Below are positions 59,907 through 64,000 of a stretch of 64,000 nucleotides of DNA, piece by piece. Both the position numbers and the translations under genes were made by a program. Source of the stretch: Pricia mediterranea (GTDB taxonomy: Bacteria; Bacteroidota; Bacteroidia; Flavobacteriales; Flavobacteriaceae). The first letter of the stretch is position 1, and the number at the start of each line of letters is the position of its first letter. The notes under the pieces were generated by a model. That model searched no databases. It saw nothing but the letters and a program-made list of their open reading frames with translations, and was not told the DNA's origin. Where the stretch lies: contig NZ_JAVTTP010000001.1 of NCBI RefSeq assembly GCF_032248455.1, positions 1,362,501 to 1,426,500 of the forward strand, read 5' to 3'.

Positions 59907-61703
59907 CTATGCCTTTCCTCCCCTGGTGTTAAAAAATTCTATGCAGTCCTTCGGGGATTTCTCGAAGGATACCTGTTTGCCCTCCGCATATTGGCAATAC
60001 GACTTAAGGCTCAACCGTTCGAACCGTTCTCTATATTTTTGCCTCATGGCCCCATAGAGGTTCGGGAACATCCACGGCAGGAATATGGCCGTCGGGCTTG
60101 GGCGGATTTCCTTTTCGGGCTTGTCGTTCAGCTGTCCGTCCAATACTTTTTCGTTTTCTTGGATAAAGCCGGGAGAAGCATAAAAATCGATTTGCTTAGG
60201 CAATGGTATTTGGCCCATGTTCAGTTTGACCCGATGTCGATGGGAATTCGAAAATCGGAGCATGCCCCGACCGTAATCGATGCCAAGGCTTCGAACGAGC
60301 TCGAAAAGAATCTCCCGTTCTTTTGGCGTATCGAACAACTGCCTGTCGCTCGCCTGTTTTATGAGTTCGACCTTGCCTTTTAATCGTTGTTCTTCCTTGA
60401 CCGATTCCGCAACATAAAGTTTGTCCTTTACGTAGTGGAAATGTTCCTGTATCCTATTGCCCAAACTCCTATCGTCGGTAGGCAGGTATTTCTCCAAGAA
60501 CAGGAAACGTTCCAATTTTATCATTTCCTTGGCCAGTGGTTTTATGCCTATCCTATCGATATGTTTAGAAAAAAGGAACTTCTTCCCCGAATTTCGATAG
60601 GTGTTTTCATATGCCTCCTTGATGCACTTTTGAAGTTCCAGTTTTAGCTGCTTACTTTCCGCATTAATCTGAGTGTCTCCAGTCTTGAACTTTTCGGGGT
60701 TCTTGCGGATTGGGATATAAGGTGCGATTTCGTCGCTTCTAAGAACGTATCCCGATTTGTCATAGATGGTAAAATCCACGGGGTTTTCTTGCTCGTCATA
60801 TTCTATTTTACAATCCAGATTTTGATAGGATTCCAGAATGTCGGGCAACTGTTCGAGATTTATGCTCTGGAAAAGTCCGTAGGTAGTCTCCAATTGTTTT
60901 TCCAGCCGTTTTTTTACCATCGGCAACAGTTTTGAGCTTTAGTTCTGTTCGAACACCTTTTGCAGTTTTGGGCCGCTTAATTGGGGGTGCACAGTATAGC
61001 CGTTAATAAATCTCGATTTGTAGCCATCTTTTATGGCAACACCGTAAGACACTCCTATCCTACCGTTTCGCTCAACGGTTCTTAATTCGATATGATGGTC
61101 TTTGAGGTGCCCGGCCAGTTCCTTAAAACTGCGCACCTTGTACTTTTGCAGGGCGATGTTCACGATGTCCTGTATATAGAACCTGACCCCGTTAATGTCG
61201 CGGTTCCTGAATTCGGGCATCTCGTATTTGGGAAGTTCCTTGGTCAGTTTCGTAGCGGGCGATGGGGAAAGTCCGAATTCTTTTTCGAGGTATTTCTGGA
61301 TGGCTATGCTCCTTCTGATATCGTTGGAGAGGTTGATCTGCAAGCAGTCTTCCTGTTTGGTGGACGAGACGATATGCACATGTTCGTGCTTGGTATCATG
61401 ATGACGGATAACGACATAGGGCTGTTCGCCATAGCCCATGTGTTCCATATAACTTTTGGAGAGTTCAAAGAAGTCCCTGTCGTTCAAGTGCTCCCCACGG
61501 GGAAGGTTCAATGAAGCGTGTAGATATCTTTTTTCTGAATCATGACGATTGCCAAGATGATACAATACCCTGCCGAAAAACTTCATGTCGGTACTGGTAT
61601 CGGAATACGTATTCTGGAACCCGAGTATTGTACTTTCTTCTTTTCCCAATACATACTTCAGCACGCCCTGTACGCTTTTCCGATAAAGTACCCTTGCTAT
61701 CAT
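59907..61703 (-). pseudogene. Relaxase (MobB-type) gene interrupted by an in-frame TAA
   Basis: Reading frame of 598 codons on the minus strand (61703 to 59907) with one internal TAA at 60941-60939, codon 255. N-terminal relaxase domain: YRKSVQGVLKYVLGKE start motif and the histidine triad motif RHHDTKHEHVHIV (H106, H108, H110) at about 100-112. After the stop the same frame runs 343 codons, charged and alpha-helical, with an ATG at 60920 that could restart translation. One continuous ancestral relaxase is the simplest reading. It could also be two coupled genes in the same frame. Overlaps mobC by 4 nt (61700-61703). Confidence 0.75.
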
Positions 61704-62089
61704 TTTTGGTTCTTGACGTTTATGATTTCGATAAGTTCGAGCATCAGTTCACTGGTCTTTTCCATCTCCCGTTCGAGGTTCGAGTTCGGACTGCGCATGT
61801 TCTTGTGGTTGGCCACCTTGACCAGTTGGTTGATGTTGGTGCCTATCTTATTGATCTGGTAACTAAGGTTCGAGATACCGTCGGGAATACGTTTTTCCTT
61901 TACAGTTTCTTTGTTCAAAATAAGCTTTCTCAGGAACGGACCGACAGTTCCCCTTTTTCCAAAATCAAGATTGTAGGATTGCAATATGGTCTTTACTTTT
62001 TCCAGTTCCGTGCCGTTGAACCTAAGCGTAATGGCATGCATCCTTTTCTTGTCCCCCAATCGTTTTCTACCACCTTTGTTGCTAGCCAT
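61700..62089 (-). CDS. MobC-like plasmid mobilization relaxosome protein
   Basis: 129 aa. Basic N terminus (MASNKGGRKRLGDKKRMHAI), then a ribbon-helix-helix-like part (TLRFNGTELEKVKTILQSYN) and the MobC-type NLSYQINKIGTNINQLVKVA helix. Acts with the relaxase at oriT. It overlaps the relaxase start by 4 nt (ATGA type) and is preceded by three hairpins at 62117-62180. Part of a mobilizable element. Confidence 0.87.
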   Translation of the reverse strand: MASNKGGRKRLGDKKRMHAITLRFNGTELEKVKTILQSYNLDFGKRGTVGPFLRKLILNKETVKEKRIPDGISNLSYQINKIGTNINQLVKVANHKNMRSPNSNLEREMEKTSELMLELIEIINVKNQK

Positions 62090-62116
62090 TTTTTATCTCG
62101 ATTTTAATCGGATTTC

Positions 62117-62180
62117 ACTTCGTAGAAGTAGGCAGTTTTGCGCTGTGCAAAACATCACTTGCTATCCACCTTCGTGGATA
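62117..62180. other. Candidate oriT: three perfect hairpins in tandem
   Basis: ACTTC-GTA-GAAGT (62117-62129), GTTTTGC-GCTGT-GCAAAAC (62135-62153) and TATCCAC-CTTC-GTGGATA (62163-62180) are all perfect, packed in 64 bp directly upstream of mobC on the minus strand. Relaxosome proteins bind such inverted repeats at oriT. The nic site is not identified. Confidence 0.55.
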
Positions 62181-62678
62181 AATACAGTATATAGAATTTG
62201 AATATAACTAACTTATTATCTATTATTTGACTCGTAAAATCATATCGAACCATATGAGACTATTTGGGTACAAAAACGAAATCTATCCGGTCTAATATGG
62301 TCTTTAAAAAATTAAGGAAATATGGAATATTCAGGTTTTTTGTGGGCAGGGGGAGAAAAGGGCAAGCGGTTTTTTTACCGCTTGGGCTTTTGTGCGGCCG
62401 CGAGGTTGTCGTTCAAAACTGGAACGGAAAGACGACCGAAAGCGGGCGGGCGAAGGTCGTCCGCTCGGGAGGATTGGAGTGAAAGGATTGCATGACTTCC
62501 CCAGGAGCTTGGGCACAATATGTCCTAGAAACAAATGGTCAAAAAGTAGAATCCTTTTGACATTTCATTTAGCGATAAACCCTAAAAATTGGGGTTTATC
62601 GCTAAATGATATATAATGGGAAAGCGTATAATCTATGGAGTTAGTAATTCCGATTTGACATGAAGAAATTAGTTGTCA
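62181..62678. other. Non-coding structured stretch of the mobilizable element
   Basis: About 500 bp with no convincing gene. It includes a hairpin CAAGCGGT-T6-ACCGCTTG (62363-62384), a GACGACC/GGTCGTC inverted repeat with 17-nt spacer (62431-62461), and a GC-rich block around 62390-62480. A 74-codon plus frame (62392-62616) is not called because no homologue pattern or start signal was found. Likely part of the oriT region. Confidence 0.45.
62566..62608. other. 17-bp perfect inverted repeat near the HTH gene
   Basis: CATTTAGCGATAAACCC (62566-62582) and its exact reverse complement (62592-62608) flank a 9-nt loop; one more T-A pair extends it to 18 bp. It may be a protein-binding site of the mobilizable element, or a terminator-like structure without a T run for the minus-strand HTH gene. 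Its AT/GC balance differs from the oriT hairpins. Confidence 0.5.
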
Positions 62679-62951
62679 TCAAAAAGGCTCTTTGGCGTGT
62701 GCTTCAAGATATTCGATGATGGAATCCCGGTCGTAAACGATGTGTTTCTTTTCGGGCTGCGAAAACCTGATCTTGCCCTCATCCCTTAATTTCTGTAAGG
62801 TGGTAGGAGATTTTATTCTCAGCATCTGCATCGCTTCTTTTTTGCCGACCCACTTATCTGCAATGACAGGTTTTATTTCGGATTTGACATACTTTATAAC
62901 TTCCCCAATTAGGGTCAAAAATGCTTTTTCTTCTATACAGATTACGTTCAT
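62679..62951 (-). CDS. Helix-turn-helix excisionase-like protein
   Basis: 90 aa from the ATG at 62951; an in-frame TTG at 62969 adds six residues. A MerR/excisionase-type winged helix (about 33-85): WVGKKEAMQMLRIKSPTTLQ, then KLRDEGKIRFSQPEKKHIVY and the tail RDSIIEYLEAHAKEPF. Such proteins are typical of Bacteroidetes integrative and mobilizable elements and may control excision or transfer. It faces the same way as mobC and relaxase but is separated by the oriT stretch. Confidence 0.82.
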   Translation of the reverse strand: MNVICIEEKAFLTLIGEVIKYVKSEIKPVIADKWVGKKEAMQMLRIKSPTTLQKLRDEGKIRFSQPEKKHIVYDRDSIIEYLEAHAKEPF

Positions 62952-63111
62952 AGATTGCCAATATAACAAATGATTTTTGGTATTTCCAAATCTGAAAACA
63001 GATGAAAATACATGAAAAGAAATTACGCGATGATTACGCTTAAGATGGAAACTTTAGACTAAGAAAAGAGAAAGACCGGCACAAATTCAACTATTACCAT
63101 TTGCCTGATTA

Positions 63112-63132
63112 GGTATCACAAATTGTGATACC
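63112..63132. promoter_or_regulatory. Perfect 21-bp palindrome, probable operator
   Basis: GGTATCACAA (63112-63121), one central A, then its exact reverse complement to 63132. It lies 161 nt upstream of the minus-strand HTH start and 180 nt upstream of the Fic gene GTG, so it may serve either divergent unit. Its sequence is unrelated to the iterated repeats that follow. Confidence 0.6.
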
Positions 63133-63144
63133 ATAAGTCTTGTG

Positions 63145-63287
63145 TTGGAAAATATTTTGCTAAAAGTAGGCTATACTAGAAAGTATTTTGCCCAAAACGA
63201 ATCGTCAGCGTTTTATTGGAAGGACATAGAAACGATTACAGTAGAAAATATTTTACTTTAAATGGGTTATATTGGAAAATATTTTGC
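63145..63287 (+). promoter_or_regulatory. Four iterated operator-like sites upstream of the AbiEi-Fic gene
   Basis: 16-mers at 63145-63160 (TTGGAAAATATTTTGC), 63176-63191 (CTAGAAAGTATTTTGC), 63241-63256 (GTAGAAAATATTTTAC) and 63272-63287 (identical to the first). Spacing between starts is 31, 65 and 31 bp. Each holds an AAAATATTTT-type palindromic core (AAAGTATTTT in the second). A weaker copy begins at 63216 and another overlaps the GTG start at 63312. Probably binding sites for the gene's own AbiEi-type domain or a promoter array; each also contains TATTTTG close to the -7 consensus. Confidence 0.6.
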
Positions 63288-63311
63288 AATTTTGTCTTTA
63301 AAATAGTTATA

Positions 63312-64000
63312 GTGGAAAAAAATACGCCTTTACATCTGCAAGAAATCATCTATGGTTCGCCAGACTCGGTAACTTCCCGTAGGATATCAAAGTGGGAAGA
63401 CGAAGGTATCGTACGCAAAATTGCACCAAGAATCTACACCTCGAATCTTGAAGATATCCCGGCAGCTATTATACGCCGTAACCTGTTTCCTATTCTTGGA
63501 AATTTATATCCCGATGCCATATTAAGCCATCGATCTGCTTTCGAGTTCGCTCCAACGGCAAACGACCAAATCTTCGTGACCTATAAATACACTAAAAAAA
63601 TACAACTTCCCGGCATTACCATACGTTTTATGGATGGACCAAAAGCGATCGAGGGCGACACTTCTTTCTCAGGAGCGTTGATGGTTTCGCAACGAGAACG
63701 TGCCTTGCTCGAAAACCTTCAGGTTTCACGACAGACTGGTGCGGATTCCAAAACGCTTGCCTATCCTCAAATAGAGGAAAAACTAGAAAAAATCATCCGC
63801 GTTAATGGAGAAGATGAACTCAACCAAGTTCGTGACCGTGCCAGGGATATTTCCAAAGAATTGGGAATGGAGAAGGAGTTCAAGAAGCTCAATAAAATTA
63901 TAAGTGCCTTATTGGCCACACGACCTGCCAGAGAGCTGAAATCGCCCGTGGCAAAGGCACGGGCAATAAACAGTCCTTATGACCCTGCCCGTATGCAATT
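63312..64000 (+). CDS. AbiEi-type winged helix/Fic family protein, 3' end beyond window
   Basis: Partial CDS from a GTG at 63312 (MEKNTPLHLQEIIYGSPDSV); 229 codons are visible and the frame stays open to the right edge. The N-terminal winged helix (about 1-75, SVTSRRISKWEDEGIVRKIA) and the IAPRIYTSNLEDIPAAIIRR and LFPILGNLYPDAILSHRSAFEF pieces match the AbiEi-type antitoxin N terminus. The following part (SQRERALLENLQVSRQ; PYDPARMQ) resembles that of Bacteroidetes Fic-domain proteins with this N terminus. The Fic active site HxFx(D/E)GN should lie beyond the edge, so toxin activity is inferred. Preceded by iterated operator-like sites. Confidence 0.7.
   Translation, partial: MEKNTPLHLQEIIYGSPDSVTSRRISKWEDEGIVRKIAPRIYTSNLEDIPAAIIRRNLFPILGNLYPDAILSHRSAFEFAPTANDQIFVTYKYTKKIQLPGITIRFMDGPKAIEGDTSFSGALMVSQRERALLENLQVSRQTGADSKTLAYPQIEEKLEKIIRVNGEDELNQVRDRARDISKELGMEKEFKKLNKIISALLATRPARELKSPVAKARAINSPYDPARMQ

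Noticed and set aside
60939-60941. Programmed stop-codon readthrough in the relaxase
   Set aside because: No readthrough context or RNA structure was recognised; a mutation or reinitiation is simpler.
62392-62616. 74-codon plus-strand frame in the oriT region
   Set aside because: Overlaps several inverted repeats and half of the 17-bp repeat; basic composition from GC-rich structured DNA. Non-coding use is more likely.
63145-63287. Could be read as a CRISPR array
   Set aside because: Sites are 16 bp, spaced unevenly, with no uniform spacers and no cas genes; operator-like sites fit better.

Overview
The window is a chromosomal segment of a member of the Bacteroidota, most likely a marine Flavobacteriaceae. 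The evidence is a SusC/SusD pair, CarboxypepD_reg outer-membrane receptors, a Porin_10-type porin, a Bacteroidetes-style LysS with a C-terminal extension, DUF4230/DUF4136/DUF5522 proteins, and promoters with the TAnnTTTG -7 box of this phylum. Gene functions are read from motifs and family knowledge; no database search was possible.

Layout. 1-3760: an rRNA operon on the minus strand (16S, tRNA-Ile, tRNA-Ala, 5' part of 23S) with its promoter and two boxA-like sites. 3873-10854: a putative porin and a SusC/SusD pair, all minus. 10979-14613: rnhB, lipB, a Pmp3-like peptide and lysS. 14808-23543: a cluster of planctomycete type (cytochrome c/DUF1549/DUF1553 protein, DUF1501 protein, sugar isomerase-like protein, DUF2231/cytochrome c protein) followed by a DASS/SLC13 carboxylate transporter. 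23621-31044: small secreted and membrane peptides, a serine hydrolase, hemL, a LysM glucosaminidase, a PLP desulfhydrase/deaminase, an HExxH membrane protein and DUF5522. 31104-36582: a DUF4136 lipoprotein, aromatic amino acid hydroxylase, a CE15-type esterase, DUF4230, and a nucleotidyltransferase with a small overlapping partner. 36819-49867: alaS, a divergent M23-MerR-LemA-TPM-TPM series, a large beta-barrel receptor, der, era and an AGCS symporter.

From the initiator tRNA (50372-50444) onward the window looks accessory. An AraC regulator, a cupin, a PQQ quinohemoprotein dehydrogenase, a tannase/feruloyl-esterase family protein, an MBL hydrolase and an alpha/beta hydrolase (51156-58652) form a probable periplasmic pathway for oxidising and hydrolysing an ester or phenolic compound. 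A GNAT and a DHFR-like reductase follow.

59907-64000 is part of a mobilizable element. It has a relaxase reading frame interrupted by one in-frame TAA, a MobC-like protein, a non-coding stretch of about 590 bp full of inverted repeats (likely oriT), an excisionase-like HTH protein, and the start of an AbiEi-Fic fusion protein. That last gene is preceded by a perfect 21-bp palindrome and by four copies of a GGAAAATATTTTGC-type site. No integrase lies in the window, so the element probably continues past the right edge.

The strongest candidates for something undescribed are the iterated operator array in front of the AbiEi-Fic gene, the structured oriT region with the broken relaxase, and the AraC/cupin/PQQ/tannase pathway.
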